Of a DNA stretch of 64,000 nucleotides, positions 1-9,574 are shown in pieces. A model generated the notes under the pieces. The model made no database searches and was not told the DNA's origin. It saw only the letters and a list, made by a program, of their open reading frames with translations. Positions within the stretch are counted from its first letter, which is position 1, and each line of letters begins with the position of its first letter. The DNA comes from an uncultured Apibacter sp. GTDB lineage: Bacteria > Bacteroidota > Bacteroidia > Flavobacteriales > Weeksellaceae. The position numbers and the translations under genes are program-made. The stretch lies in NCBI GenBank assembly GCA_945280365.1, contig CALYQD010000001.1, positions 186,001 through 250,000 of the forward strand. The letters run 5' to 3'.

Positions 1-68
1 GACCAAATATAGAGAGTTACTTTTCACTTTAAGATAGAAAGATTATTATCAGTTATTCATCATATCAG

Positions 69-99
69 AGAGTCGATAAATTTATCGGCTCTTTTTTTA
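69..99 (+). terminator. Terminator of a gene lying left of the window
   Basis: A 12-bp stem (69-80 with 81-92, one G-U pair, essentially no loop beyond the inner AT pairs) is followed by a run of seven T. It would end a plus-strand gene whose last codons could lie in the first ~40 bases: two frames reach a stop there, at about 30 and 37. I cannot tell which frame is real. Confidence 0.6.
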
Positions 100-131
100 C
101 ATCAAATTTATTTACCCAATTGGTATATAAA

Positions 132-157
132 AATCGATTTAAACGTTTAAATTGATT
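132..157. promoter_or_regulatory. 26-bp palindrome, LacI-type operator candidate
   Basis: The two halves around the central CG at 144-145 pair perfectly except for one position (136/153). The core at 139-150 is TTAAACGTTTAA, fitting the same TTAAnCGnTTAA pattern as the perfect palindrome in front of the sugar operon at 5417-5442. It lies about 95 bp before the fumarase -7 element, so it could bind a LacI-family protein acting on this promoter. The function is inference from symmetry and shared core. Confidence 0.4.
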
Positions 158-249
158 AATAAAATCATTTCCTTATTTATAACGAATATAAATATCATTC
201 TTAGATACTAAAAACGGTAAATGTCATATTTTATAAATCTATTAATATC

Positions 250-257
250 TACTTTTG
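250..257 (+). promoter_or_regulatory. -7 promoter element for fumarase
   Basis: TACTTTTG matches the Bacteroidota -7 consensus TAnnTTTG and ends 34 bp before the fumarase ATG, giving a short leader. No convincing -33 TTG is visible. Confidence 0.5.
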
Positions 258-291
258 AGGCCTATAAATTTTATAAAACTAAGCTTACTAT

Positions 292-1932
292 ATGACAATA
301 CCGGCATTTAAGTATCAGGAAACTTTTGAACAGGGAAAAGATACAACTGAATACTATTTACTAACTAAAGATTATGTTTCAACTACTACGTTTGAAGGAA
401 AAGAAATACTTAAAATTGAGCAAGAAGGTTTAACTCTTTTGGCTCAACATGCTTTTCATAATGTTGAATTTTTACTTCGACCTGAACACCAAAAACAAGT
501 AGCTAGCATATTATCAGATCCTGATGCCAGTGAAAACGATAAATTTGTAGCACTTACCTTCCTACGAAATTCCGAAATATCAGCTAAAGGTATTCTTCCT
601 TTTTGTCAAGATACGGGTACTGCTATAATCATGGGAAAAAAAGGACAACATGTATGGACAGGGGGTAATGATGAAGAGGCTTTATCTAAAGGAGTATACA
701 ATACTTTTACTTCTGATAATCTTCGATATTCGCAAAATGCGCCTTTGGACATGTATAAGGAAATTAATACAGGCACTAATCTTCCCGCCCAGATCGATTT
801 ATACGCGGTTAACGGTCAGGAATACAAATTTTTATTTGTAGCAAAAGGTGGAGGCTCGGCCAATAAAACCTATTTATACCAAGAAACTAAAGCACTTTTA
901 AATCCTGACAAATTATTTTCATTTTTAGTTGAAAAAATGAAATCTTTAGGGACAGCTGCTTGTCCTCCTTATCATATAGCCTTTGTTATTGGGGGAACTT
1001 CCGCAGAAACGAATTTGAAAACAGTTAAACTTGCATCTACAAAATACTATGATAACTTAGCAACTTCAGGAAATGAAGGTGGACGTGCATTTCGAGATCT
1101 AGAAATGGAAAAGAAGCTATTGCAGGCAGCTCAAGAATTGGGATTAGGAGCTCAATTCGGAGGGAAATTTTTTGCTCACGACATTAGGGTTATTCGTCTT
1201 CCTCGACATGGTGCATCCTGTCCTGTAGGTATGGGCGTGTCCTGTTCTGCTGATCGAAACATTAAAGCTAAAATAAATAAAGACGGCATTTGGATTGAAA
1301 AACTTGAAGACAATCCTGCTAGACTTATTCCGGAACCTTATCGAAAAGCTGGGGAGGCTGGCGGCATTAAAATCGATTTAAATCGCCCTATGAAAGAGAT
1401 TCTTTCTGAGTTATCAAATTATCCTGTTTCTACTCGATTATCATTATCTGGAACCATAATTGTGGGAAGGGATATTGCTCATGCTAAGCTACAAGAAAAA
1501 CTTGATAATGGAGAAGAATTGCCACAATATATTAAAGATCACCCAATTTATTATGCCGGACCTGCAAAAACGCCTGTAGGACATGCTTCGGGTTCCATGG
1601 GACCTACAACCGCTGGAAGAATGGATTCTTATGTAGACTCTTTTCAGTCACATGGTGGGAGCTTAATTATGATTGCTAAAGGGAATAGAAGCCAACAAGT
1701 AACAGATGCTTGTCATAAGTATGGAGGCTTTTACTTAGGTAGCATAGGGGGACCTGCTGCTATACTGGCTCAAACAAACATTAAAAGTTTAGAATGTTTA
1801 GAGTATCCTGAACTAGGAATGGAAGCTATTTGGAAAATAGAGGTTGAAAATTTTCCAGCATTTATTCTTGTGGATGATAAAGGCAATGATTTTTTTCAAC
1901 AAATTAAAGGAAACACTTGCAATATTTGTTAA
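292..1932 (+). CDS. fumA: Fumarate hydratase, class I ([4Fe-4S])
   Basis: Cytosolic, iron-sulfur-dependent fumarase that interconverts fumarate and L-malate in the TCA cycle. At 546 residues it has the usual length of the one-chain class I enzyme (FumA/FumB type), not the class II FumC type. The three cluster cysteines of this family are visible: C105 in [11 protein letters not shown]224 in TAACPPYH and C318 in [10 protein letters not shown]. The C-terminal domain carries [12 protein letters not shown] and ends in two further cysteines. It is monocistronic, with a -7 box in front and a hairpin terminator 20 bp behind. Fumarase versus the related L(+)-tartrate dehydratase is decided by full-length similarity to FumA. 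I am confident. Confidence 0.96.
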   Translation: MTIPAFKYQETFEQGKDTTEYYLLTKDYVSTTTFEGKEILKIEQEGLTLLAQHAFHNVEFLLRPEHQKQVASILSDPDASENDKFVALTFLRNSEISAKGILPFCQDTGTAIIMGKKGQHVWTGGNDEEALSKGVYNTFTSDNLRYSQNAPLDMYKEINTGTNLPAQIDLYAVNGQEYKFLFVAKGGGSANKTYLYQETKALLNPDKLFSFLVEKMKSLGTAACPPYHIAFVIGGTSAETNLKTVKLASTKYYDNLATSGNEGGRAFRDLEMEKKLLQAAQELGLGAQFGGKFFAHDIRVIRLPRHGASCPVGMGVSCSADRNIKAKINKDGIWIEKLEDNPARLIPEPYRKAGEAGGIKIDLNRPMKEILSELSNYPVSTRLSLSGTIIVGRDIAHAKLQEKLDNGEELPQYIKDHPIYYAGPAKTPVGHASGSMGPTTAGRMDSYVDSFQSHGGSLIMIAKGNRSQQVTDACHKYGGFYLGSIGGPAAILAQTNIKSLECLEYPELGMEAIWKIEVENFPAFILVDDKGNDFFQQIKGNTCNIC

Positions 1933-1954
1933 ATAAATTACTCTTTATTAAAGA

Positions 1955-1986
1955 AAAGCAGCTTAACGTGTTAAGCTGCTTTTTAC
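1955..1986. terminator. Bidirectional terminator between fumarase and fructokinase
   Basis: A 12-bp stem built on AGCAGCTTAA/TTAAGCTGCT with a 4-base loop has a T run on the right side and an A-rich flank on the left, so it can serve both convergent genes. Confidence 0.75.
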
Positions 1987-2050
1987 ATATTTATAAAGTT
2001 TGTTAATGTTTTCCTTAATTTATCAAAAAGAGAATTATTATAAGATTATC

Positions 2051-2977
2051 TTATTTTTTAGCCTGATCTTCTTTGATTATAGTACTTTTTATATTCTTAT
2101 TCATTTTGAATTTCTTAAATTCTTCTAAATCATATACTGGACAAGCTCCTATATGATTAGTTATAAATGCTCCTAAAGCTATTGCTTCTTCAATGGAATC
2201 TGATATTGAAAAACCTTGAGCTCTTTTAGCTAAAAATCCTGCTAGAAAGGAATCCCCACTTCCAACGGTATCTTTAATTTCTACTTGAATTGCTTCTGAA
2301 TAAATGTATTGATCTTGATTGCAATAAACCGCTCCCTTGCTTCCTTTGGTAACAATTAAACCGTCCAAAGAGAAGCATCTTCTTATGTATTTTATGGCTT
2401 CTTCTTCTTCTGTATATTCTTTTCCTACCCAATCTAAAAGAAGCCTTAGTTCAGCTTTATTCATTTTCACTAAATCTGCTTTTTTCATAAATTCAATGAT
2501 CGATACTTGTGATATATAAGGTGGGCGCAAATTGATATCAAAAATTTTATAAGGAGCAACTTCTAATAGCTTTATAAGCGTACTTTTTGACAAGTTATTT
2601 CTGCTTCCTAAACTTCCAAATACAAAACCTTGTGAATTTTTTACTAAATTTTCGTATTCTTGTTTCCATTCTATAAAATCCCAGGCTACCGGTTCAACAA
2701 TAGTATAGTGGGCCTCATTATTTTTATCTATTTCGGCTATTACAGTACCCGTATCATATTTATTATTTATTTGGCATTCATCAACTGGTATCGATGCTTC
2801 TTTCACTTTTTCAATCAATTCTTTACCTAATTCATCGTTTCCCACACAACTAATCATTCTTCCATCAATACCCATTTTATTGAGATGGTAAGCAACGTTA
2901 AACGGAGCTCCTCCTATTTTCTTTCCTGCTGGAAATATATCCCATAATATTTCTCCAAAACAAATGATTGGCTTCAT
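2051..2977 (-). CDS. Fructokinase, PfkB family
   Basis: ATP-dependent sugar kinase, most likely fructose to fructose-6-phosphate, in the cytosol. The 308-residue length and layout are those of ribokinase/PfkB family fructokinases. IGGAPFNVAYHL (21-32) is the N-terminal sugar-binding region, FDINLRPPY (146-154) is typical of the fructokinase branch, and DTVGSGD (236-242) holds the catalytic base D242 and anion hole. It is the last gene of an operon with a LacI regulator (30 bp upstream) and an MFS sugar porter, so uptake, sensing and phosphorylation of one sugar are encoded together. The exact sugar is not proven by sequence; related 2-keto-sugar kinases are possible. Confidence 0.88.
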   Translation of the reverse strand: MKPIICFGEILWDIFPAGKKIGGAPFNVAYHLNKMGIDGRMISCVGNDELGKELIEKVKEASIPVDECQINNKYDTGTVIAEIDKNNEAHYTIVEPVAWDFIEWKQEYENLVKNSQGFVFGSLGSRNNLSKSTLIKLLEVAPYKIFDINLRPPYISQVSIIEFMKKADLVKMNKAELRLLLDWVGKEYTEEEEAIKYIRRCFSLDGLIVTKGSKGAVYCNQDQYIYSEAIQVEIKDTVGSGDSFLAGFLAKRAQGFSISDSIEEAIALGAFITNHIGACPVYDLEEFKKFKMNKNIKSTIIKEDQAKK

Positions 2978-3007
2978 GTTTATAAATTTTAAAATTATAT
3001 TATTTTT

Positions 3008-4018
3008 TTATGAAGAGTGTTTTATTATTAACTTGGAGTTATAAACTCTCGGTTTAATTTTTAAATTTTTGCCTTCAATCAATCCGGTAATTAATTCTAC
3101 AGCTTCTTTGGCTATTTCATATAAAGGTTGCTTTATATGAGACACCGGAACTTTAAAAATATCAAAGGCCTCTGATTCATCGAAGGTAATAAGTGCTAAT
3201 TCATCAGGTATTTTTATATCTACCGTCATTAATTTTTTAAGTCCTGAAAGTGCTAATTTATTAGTTGCAAAAAACAATGCATCTATTTTAGCTTCTTCGA
3301 ACAGAAAATAGTCTATTGCTTTTGCAACCTCTCTATCAATGTTTGCTTCATTAATATATTTTATATTTTCCGATTTGCTAATTAATCCTTTATCTGAAAC
3401 AGCTCTTTTATATCCGTTTACTCTTTCATTTAAATGAATTAATTCTGTTTCAAAAGCTAATAAGCCTATATTCTTTTTTCCTCTCTTTATCAAATGTTCC
3501 GTAGCTTGATAAGATGCACCGTAATTATTCGTTGTAATTACAGGTAAATCGATATTATTAAAATATCTGTCAATTAAAACAACTGGTACCTGAGAATTTG
3601 CTAATTCTAGTATACACTTTTCTGAACCTTGTACTGGCGCAATTATAAATCCATCTACCTGTCTGTCCTGAAAAATATTTATTAGTTGTTCCAATTTTTC
3701 TACTTTTTCATCTGAGCTTCCAATAAGAATTAAATATCCCTTATTACTCATTTCATCTTCTATAATTCTAGCTATTTGCGAAGCAAAGGGATTTGCTATA
3801 TCTGCTACTAGCAAGGCAATTGTATGTGTCTTTTTTGCCTTAAGACTTTGCGCTATACTATTAGGTCGATAATTAAGTTCTTTTGCTGCGCTTTTAATCT
3901 TCTCTGCAGTAAGTTTATTTATTCTATTTGTATGACGATCATTCAAAACATAAGAAACCAACGCAGTTGATACACCTGCTTTTAAAGCAACATCTTTAAT
4001 GGACACTTTCTTTTTCAT
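3008..4018 (-). CDS. LacI-family transcriptional regulator
   Basis: Repressor with an N-terminal LacI helix-turn-helix (about residues 4-50; SIKDVALKAGVSTALVSYVL followed by a hinge helix RPNSIAQSLK) and a periplasmic-binding-protein-like sugar-sensing domain (about 60-330). At 336 residues it is normal for the family. It sits inside the operon it presumably controls, 24 bp after the porter gene and 30 bp before the kinase gene. The palindrome at 5417-5442 upstream of the first gene is its most likely operator. The effector is inferred to be the transported sugar or its phosphate. Confidence 0.92.
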   Translation of the reverse strand: MKKKVSIKDVALKAGVSTALVSYVLNDRHTNRINKLTAEKIKSAAKELNYRPNSIAQSLKAKKTHTIALLVADIANPFASQIARIIEDEMSNKGYLILIGSSDEKVEKLEQLINIFQDRQVDGFIIAPVQGSEKCILELANSQVPVVLIDRYFNNIDLPVITTNNYGASYQATEHLIKRGKKNIGLLAFETELIHLNERVNGYKRAVSDKGLISKSENIKYINEANIDREVAKAIDYFLFEEAKIDALFFATNKLALSGLKKLMTVDIKIPDELALITFDESEAFDIFKVPVSHIKQPLYEIAKEAVELITGLIEGKNLKIKPRVYNSKLIIKHSS

Positions 4019-4042
4019 AGTATTCTTATTTAAAATTTTTGT

Positions 4043-5380
4043 CTATAAACCTAATTCTTTTTCTATCTGTTCTAAAGATTTTCCCTTAGTTTCAGGAATC
4101 CAAATCTTAACAAAGATAAAAGCTAATACGGTAAATATCCCAAAAATTCCAAATAAAGCGCTATCACCTAGGTTAGCTCGAATAATTGGAGCAAAGTATA
4201 CAGTTAAAAATGTACATCCCCAACTTATCGCTGTAGAAAAAGACATTGCTATTCCTTTAATTCTGTTAGGGTAAATTTCAGATATAATTACCCACATTAC
4301 GGGAGCAAAGGAAGCTGCAAAAAAAGATATATATCCTAATAATGCAATTAAAACTCCCATACTATTTTTTTCGGGTTGTAAAAAAGCATATGTCAAATAT
4401 CCTAAAGAAATAGCCATTCCAAACGCTCCCCATAATAAAAGGGTTTTGCGACCTTTGGAGTCAACCAATTTCAAAGCAACTATTGTCATCAGTACGTTTA
4501 CAATACCTACAATCATTGATTGTAATAAAGCCGTATCCCCTCCTACTCCTGCAGAACGAAAAATGTCCGGAGCAAAAATCAATACAGCATTTATACCTGT
4601 TATCTGTTGGAAAGCAGCTATAAGTGTACCTATTGCAACTATTTTGCCAGTTTTTCCTGTAAATAATTCTTTACTACTTGCCTTTTCTTTGTTTTTTTCA
4701 GCATTAATAGACTTTTCCATTTCTGGCAATTCTTTTTTCACATAGTCATCTCCTCCTATTTTATTTAAAATCAATACTGCTTCCTCTTTTTCACCTTTAG
4801 CTAATAACCATCGAGGACTTTCTGGAAAAGAAAACACTAAATAGATTAGGAAGACAATTCCAAAAATCGCAGGAACTCCCAACATATATCTCCAACTCTC
4901 TTGACCTAAATTAAGTAAGAAATAATCAAAAACGTAAGCAAGAAATATACCTATTGTTATTGCAAATTGATTGAACGATACTAGTGTTCCTCTTTTATTT
5001 GCGGGGGAAATTTCAGATATATACATAGGCCCTACTACGGAAGTTGCTCCAACGGCAAAACCTGAAAGAACTCTAAAAATAGTTAGTCCCAAAAAACCTG
5101 TTGAAAAAGCGCAACCTAATGAAGAAATTATGTAGATCAGCGCCGTAATAATCATTACATTTTTACGACCATATTTTTCAGCGATGCTTCCGGTAAAGAA
5201 AGCTCCTATTAAACAACCAATCATTAAAAAGCTGGCAACTGTACCTAGACCGCTATCACTTAAGTTAAAATCTTGCTTAATGAGATCATTAGCTCCTGCT
5301 ATTCCGGCCATATTTAATCCGAACATAAGACCTCCGTTTACTGCTACAAATGTAATCCAATAGAGATATTTTGTTTTCAT
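4043..5380 (-). CDS. MFS sugar porter (sugar:H+ symporter)
   Basis: Inner-membrane transporter of the major facilitator superfamily, sugar porter subfamily, 445 residues with about 12 hydrophobic segments. Family marks are visible: GRKNVMII after helix 2, PESPRWLLAKG after helix 6, QQITGINAVLIF in helix 7, and PETKGKSLEQIE at the C-terminus. These are shared by XylE, GalP and fructose/glucose porters. It is the first gene of the three-gene operon and is preceded by a perfect palindrome. Because a fructokinase follows, fructose is the leading guess for the substrate, but glucose or xylose cannot be excluded from sequence. Confidence 0.9.
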   Translation of the reverse strand: MKTKYLYWITFVAVNGGLMFGLNMAGIAGANDLIKQDFNLSDSGLGTVASFLMIGCLIGAFFTGSIAEKYGRKNVMIITALIYIISSLGCAFSTGFLGLTIFRVLSGFAVGATSVVGPMYISEISPANKRGTLVSFNQFAITIGIFLAYVFDYFLLNLGQESWRYMLGVPAIFGIVFLIYLVFSFPESPRWLLAKGEKEEAVLILNKIGGDDYVKKELPEMEKSINAEKNKEKASSKELFTGKTGKIVAIGTLIAAFQQITGINAVLIFAPDIFRSAGVGGDTALLQSMIVGIVNVLMTIVALKLVDSKGRKTLLLWGAFGMAISLGYLTYAFLQPEKNSMGVLIALLGYISFFAASFAPVMWVIISEIYPNRIKGIAMSFSTAISWGCTFLTVYFAPIIRANLGDSALFGIFGIFTVLAFIFVKIWIPETKGKSLEQIEKELGL

Positions 5381-5416
5381 AAGAAAATTATAATTTGTGG
5401 TTTCAATGGTAAAATT

Positions 5417-5442
5417 ATGTTATTTAATCGATTAAATAACAT
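5417..5442. promoter_or_regulatory. Operator palindrome of the sugar operon
   Basis: All 13 base pairs of this 26-bp inverted repeat match, with the core TTTAATCGATTAAA around a central CG, as is usual for LacI-family operators. It lies 37 bp upstream of the porter start. A possible minus-strand -7 element (TAATTTTA at 5410-5417) touches its edge, so a bound repressor would block the polymerase. A second matching core, TTAACCGTTTAA, is at 5751-5762 and could be an auxiliary site. Confidence 0.75.
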
Positions 5443-6243
5443 TGTATCAAATGAATTATATCATGTTATAAAGTTATATATTTCACAAATACTTATATTT
5501 TTAACTAAAATAACCTACTAATTAGGCTATATCATATTATTTAAACACAATTTATTAATTAGTATCATTTTTATCTAAATAAACTTATATTTATCTTATA
5601 AAGTCATTTATATAATTAAAAGGTAGTATTTTTATAAAAGATTTTTAATTTAAGATATGTTGCAAAATATTTTTTTTCAAACAAGACAAGTACATTTTTT
5701 TATAAATGATATAGATAAATATAACATCTTTTCATCAATTACATTTTATGTTAACCGTTTAAATTTATTTATTTTATCTCTAAACAAATGGATATATTAA
5801 ATAAGTTATTTATATTAATGTTGATTATTATCTTTTATAAGAAAATTAATGAATATGGTTAACGATTGAAATAAAATATTGGATAAAGTTGATTTTATAA
5901 AGTTTATTAAAAAAATCAGATTTTATATACATAGATCATGAAATAAATTACTAAAATAAAGATAAAATAAACAAAAGAAGAAAATTTATTAAAATTTAAT
6001 TTATCTATTAAACAAGTAAAAAATTAATCCTAAATAAGATAAATATAATAAAAAGTAATAATAAAAGCCCTAAAAAATATTAGGGCTTATTTTATATCTA
6101 CTTGTGTAAAATTGTATATAATTACTAATAATAATTTGAAGTTTTTTATTATAAACCTCGTTTAATGAAATTTATTTTACAACCTTCTATATTATATTTG
6201 AAGGGAAACTATAACTAATAAAAGGTGATTTATTCGAGAGAAA
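5443..6243. other. AT-rich intergenic region without a gene
   Basis: I see no coding frame of useful length on either strand. The stretch contains a possible auxiliary operator core at 5751-5762 and a hairpin at 6065-6088. The rest is low-complexity AT sequence. Confidence 0.5.
6065..6094 (-). terminator. Hairpin terminator, AAGCCCTAA stem
   Basis: A 9-bp stem (6065-6073 with 6080-6088) with a 6-base loop is followed by T-rich sequence on the minus strand. It lies 150 bp past the stop of the DUF4136 lipoprotein gene and is the nearest terminator for it. Confidence 0.6.
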
Positions 6244-6822
6244 TTAATCATAGTAATTATTTTTAGTTGCTTTTTTACTTTTCTTAGTAATTTTAGGTGG
6301 ATATTTTTTGAATAATAATTTAACTGTTGAATTGTAAAATGAAGCTTTATTAGCAGTAGAATAATTATAAGGCTTGGAATCGATGACTTTTGCTGTCCAT
6401 ACTAATTTTTTTGTAATCGCGTCATCAAAATCTATTTTGAAAAAATAATCTGTAACTTTTCTATTTTTTACAGGGATGCCAACATTGGTACCTAATCCAA
6501 ACCATCCATTACCACCTCCAATTCCTAAATTTACTGTGTTATAGGATTGCTTACCAATTTCGTTATTTACTTCTAAGGCAATAAATACATCCGGATTATC
6601 TGTATCCTTTTGTAATCCCTTGGATTGCAAAACAGCATCTAGATTCTTCATAAAATTAGTACTGTCAATCTTATTATTTAATTTAATTTGATTATCAGTA
6701 TAATAATTATAAGTTCTAATTTTTGAGAAATTGTACTCAGAATCATAATCCATAGAAAGATTATCGGTTGCACACGACACCAATACTATTAAAAAGATAA
6801 ATGATAGCCAATGAAATTTCAT
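6244..6822 (-). CDS. DUF4136 lipoprotein
   Basis: Probable outer-membrane-anchored lipoprotein. From the chosen start, a short charged end and hydrophobic stretch lead to the lipobox LVSC, so the mature protein begins at that cysteine. The pattern MDYDSEYNFSKIRTYNYY right after the anchor and the spacing of later blocks fit the DUF4136 family, whose role is unknown. An in-frame ATG four codons earlier (6834) is also possible; I prefer 6822 because the signal peptide then begins in the usual way. A minus-strand -7 box at 6854-6861 supports transcription from just upstream. Monocistronic. Confidence 0.8.
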   Translation of the reverse strand: MKFHWLSFIFLIVLVSCATDNLSMDYDSEYNFSKIRTYNYYTDNQIKLNNKIDSTNFMKNLDAVLQSKGLQKDTDNPDVFIALEVNNEIGKQSYNTVNLGIGGGNGWFGLGTNVGIPVKNRKVTDYFFKIDFDDAITKKLVWTAKVIDSKPYNYSTANKASFYNSTVKLLFKKYPPKITKKSKKATKNNYYD

Positions 6823-6853
6823 GAAATAAAACAATTTAAAGTTAATACACTAA

Positions 6854-6861
6854 CAAATTTA
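6854..6861 (-). promoter_or_regulatory. -7 promoter element for the DUF4136 gene
   Basis: On the minus strand this reads TAAATTTG, a full match to TAnnTTTG, 20-32 bp before the possible start codons. Confidence 0.5.
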
Positions 6862-6996
6862 CTAATATTTTAGTCATCATCTGAGTTTTTATCTGGAATT
6901 TGACTTATTTATGTGATTGTTATCAGGTTTACGTTTTTTTATGTTAAAACTATACTTCCATGTTATAATTTTACACCTGTTAATTAATGCTTCTTT

Positions 6997-7770
6997 ATGA
7001 CAGAAACTTCTATTGAAATAAAATTTGCAAGCGAGGTCATTTCAGATATTGCTATAAGCCTTATCATGAATGGCGCAAATACCTCTCGGACATTAAAAAA
7101 TACACAAAGGATAGCCAACGCATTGGGCTATGATGCAGATCTATTTTTCTCTCTTTCTGGAGTTGTTTTAAGTGTAAGAGATCAAAAAACAAATGTAATA
7201 CATACCATTGTACGTGCTATTCCTCATATAGGAGTAAATTTCGAAATTGTTTCCGAAATAAGTATTTTATCCTGGAGAGTTGTTCATGAAAAAATGAATG
7301 TAAATTCAGTTAACGAAGAATTTAATTCTATAAAAAAAATAAATCATTATCCTAAACCTGCTATCTGGTTTTTTGTAGGGCTTGCCGGTGCTAGTTTGTG
7401 TAGGATACTCAATGGAAGTTGGATTGAATTTTTCATAACTTTTTTTGCTACTGTTATGGGCATACTTGCTCGACAATTTTTAACACAAAAAAAATTCAAC
7501 ATTTTTATAATTTTTACTGTTGCTTCTTTTACCGCTGTATCTGTAGTAAATATATTCCGAATTATTACCGGGCTTGAACTTAAAAGTGCTTTTGCCGCAA
7601 GTGTTTTATTTTTAATTCCAGGAGTTCCTCTTATTAATTCATTTATAGATATATTGGAAGGGTATGTGATGCAAGGTATAGCAAGAGGGATGCATGGGTC
7701 AATGTTAATTTTCGTTATCGCTATGGGTTTATTTTTATCATTATTTTTATTTGGTTATGGATTTAATTAG
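6997..7770 (+). CDS. yjjP: Threonine/serine exporter family, ThrE N-terminal part (YjjP-like)
   Basis: Inner-membrane exporter subunit of 257 residues. It contains the DUF1212/ThrE N-terminal domain: a cytosolic segment with MNGANTSRTLKNTQRIANAL near residues 27-46, then about five membrane helices from residue ~123 onwards. In Corynebacterium ThrE the two halves are one chain; here, as in the E. coli YjjP/YjjB pair, they are separate genes. The partner gene overlaps its end by 14 bp, so the two are translated together. Substrate may be amino acids (Thr/Ser) or a dicarboxylate such as succinate; sequence does not decide. Confidence 0.85.
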   Translation: MTETSIEIKFASEVISDIAISLIMNGANTSRTLKNTQRIANALGYDADLFFSLSGVVLSVRDQKTNVIHTIVRAIPHIGVNFEIVSEISILSWRVVHEKMNVNSVNEEFNSIKKINHYPKPAIWFFVGLAGASLCRILNGSWIEFFITFFATVMGILARQFLTQKKFNIFIIFTVASFTAVSVVNIFRIITGLELKSAFAASVLFLIPGVPLINSFIDILEGYVMQGIARGMHGSMLIFVIAMGLFLSLFLFGYGFN

Positions 7771-8317
7771 TTTTTTTACTGTTAGTGAAAGTGTCTCAAT
7801 TTGGGAAAAAATATTTTGGTCTATGTGGGTATCAATAGGCTTTGCTGTAATTTTTAGGACTCCTTATCGTTCTATGTGGGCAGTTGCTTTATTAGGAGGT
7901 TTAGGTTTTAGTTGTAGGGCAATTTTACTACATTATTTCGAAAACCAAATTGTATTTTCAAGTTTCGCAGCAGCTAGTTTAGTGGGTATATCCGGTGTGT
8001 ATTTTGCTCACAGAGTACATACACCCCCTATTGTATTTACTATCCCTGCTGTCATTAATATTATTCCTGGGAAAATGGGATATGAATTTATGATTTCACT
8101 AATTGAAGTTATGACTTTAAAAGAAGGTGAACCTCTTCAGTTTAATTATCTCGTAGAAATGCTTGAAAAAGCTACTCGCACCGGTTTTACTTTGTTATCT
8201 CTTGCCTTTGGTGTAGTATTCCCATTATTAATATTTAAAACTAAATCTGTAAAGCAAGCTAATCTTAATCTATTATTTTTAAATAAATTGGTTCATGCGA
8301 AAAATAAAAATGAATAA
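7757..8317 (+). CDS. yjjB: Threonine/serine exporter family, DUF3815 part (YjjB-like)
   Basis: The second subunit of the split exporter, with about five hydrophobic helices and little else. It matches the C-terminal half of ThrE (DUF3815); VYFAHRVHTPPIVFTIPAVINIIPG-type residues around 100-123 are the conserved block with PGKMGYE. I chose the ATG at 7757; a TTG at 7751 is in frame but less likely. The 14-bp overlap with the upstream gene indicates coupled translation and a heteromeric complex. Confidence 0.84.
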   Translation: MDLISFFTVSESVSIWEKIFWSMWVSIGFAVIFRTPYRSMWAVALLGGLGFSCRAILLHYFENQIVFSSFAAASLVGISGVYFAHRVHTPPIVFTIPAVINIIPGKMGYEFMISLIEVMTLKEGEPLQFNYLVEMLEKATRTGFTLLSLAFGVVFPLLIFKTKSVKQANLNLLFLNKLVHAKNKNE

Positions 8318-8500
8318 TACTGAGGGTATTTATATGATTTTTATTATAATTTTCTCTATGGACTGATTGGCTTTAAATTTGGATATTATTAAATATTTCG
8401 AATATTAAGAACTTTTGATAGAATAAATATAAAATGATTTTAATTAAAATCTAGACTAATTAATTTTATATTGAACAAAATTTATAAAAATTTAATTTAT

Positions 8501-8537
8501 AAAAAAAATCAATCATTATAAATGATTGATTTTTTTA
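8501..8537. terminator. Bidirectional terminator between yjjB and the acyltransferase gene
   Basis: A long stem centred on ATCAATCATT/AATGATTGAT with a 3-base loop is bordered by eight A on the left and seven T on the right, the classic form of a terminator that works for two convergent genes. Confidence 0.75.
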
Positions 8538-8569
8538 TCTTACTTATTACAATATTACTTTATATTATT

Positions 8570-9574
8570 CTAACCAGCTTTACTATTTTTTTTGAAAATC
8601 ATATTAATTAATTTTAAAGGATTTATAATTAACTGTATTATTTTAAGCTTAGTTAACAAAAGACAAGAAATTGTAATCACTATAGCTGCTAAAATATCAA
8701 CTATAATCGGTATATGATTGAAATTTTGAGTAACTTTCCCCCAATATATCGGATATACAATTAAAATATGTAATAAAAGAATTCCTAAACTAGCAGATCC
8801 AAACTTATAAAATGTATCTGGTATAATATTATAAAATGCGACAGAGCTTACAACTGCGAACAATAAAAATATAACTCTTTGAATTAATCCTTCTGTAATA
8901 CTTGGAAATATACTATAAGGATAACCACCAAACGTTGAAAATGCGTAATAATCTTTTCCAAAAAGTATAACAATAATACCAAATATTATAAAAAATAAAA
9001 TAGGATATATTTTTTCAATATTTTTTATTTTATCCCATATATCTTTTGGCGCATAATATCCTACAAAAAAATGCGGAATAAATACAAATATTCTTAAAGC
9101 AGATGCATAATCGGGATGTGCGATTGGATCAAATTTTATAAAACCTACACCTAAAGAAATCAATAAAGAAATTAAAAAAGTTAGTACCATAGGTATGTCG
9201 TATTTTTTTATAATAATTATAAAAAATCTCCATATTAATAACCCTATTATATACCATAATGGTCCTATGGGAAGAATTATATATTTTAGCAAGCTAAAAT
9301 GTCCCGACATTATGGACGGAACTGAATAAATAAGTTGAAATAAATAATTGACTAATATAAGGCCTAAAAAAAATTGTTTAAATTTTTCCCAAGTTAAATT
9401 TTTAGAGAAATATCCTGAAATGATAACGAATAAAGGTATTGTATAGGTTGAAGAAAAAATATAAATTAAAAGTTTAATTTTTGTTTTAAATAAGTCATAT
9501 TCACATGTGTGTGCTAATACAACAAAAAATATTAGAATGAACTTTGCGGAATCTAACGATTTATTCCTTTCCAT
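8570..9574 (-). CDS. Acyltransferase family 3 membrane protein
   Basis: A polytopic inner-membrane O-acyltransferase of 334 residues with about ten hydrophobic segments. The start, NKSLDSAKFILIFFVVLAHT, matches the family 3 opening in which an early Arg/Lys-x-x-x-D and the following His (H22) take part in acyl transfer. Members modify exported or membrane-linked sugars, for example peptidoglycan or O-antigen acetylation. No glycan gene is adjacent, so the acceptor is unknown. The gene stands alone before the long decayed region. Confidence 0.82.
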   Translation of the reverse strand: MERNKSLDSAKFILIFFVVLAHTCEYDLFKTKIKLLIYIFSSTYTIPLFVIISGYFSKNLTWEKFKQFFLGLILVNYLFQLIYSVPSIMSGHFSLLKYIILPIGPLWYIIGLLIWRFFIIIIKKYDIPMVLTFLISLLISLGVGFIKFDPIAHPDYASALRIFVFIPHFFVGYYAPKDIWDKIKNIEKIYPILFFIIFGIIVILFGKDYYAFSTFGGYPYSIFPSITEGLIQRVIFLLFAVVSSVAFYNIIPDTFYKFGSASLGILLLHILIVYPIYWGKVTQNFNHIPIIVDILAAIVITISCLLLTKLKIIQLIINPLKLINMIFKKNSKAG

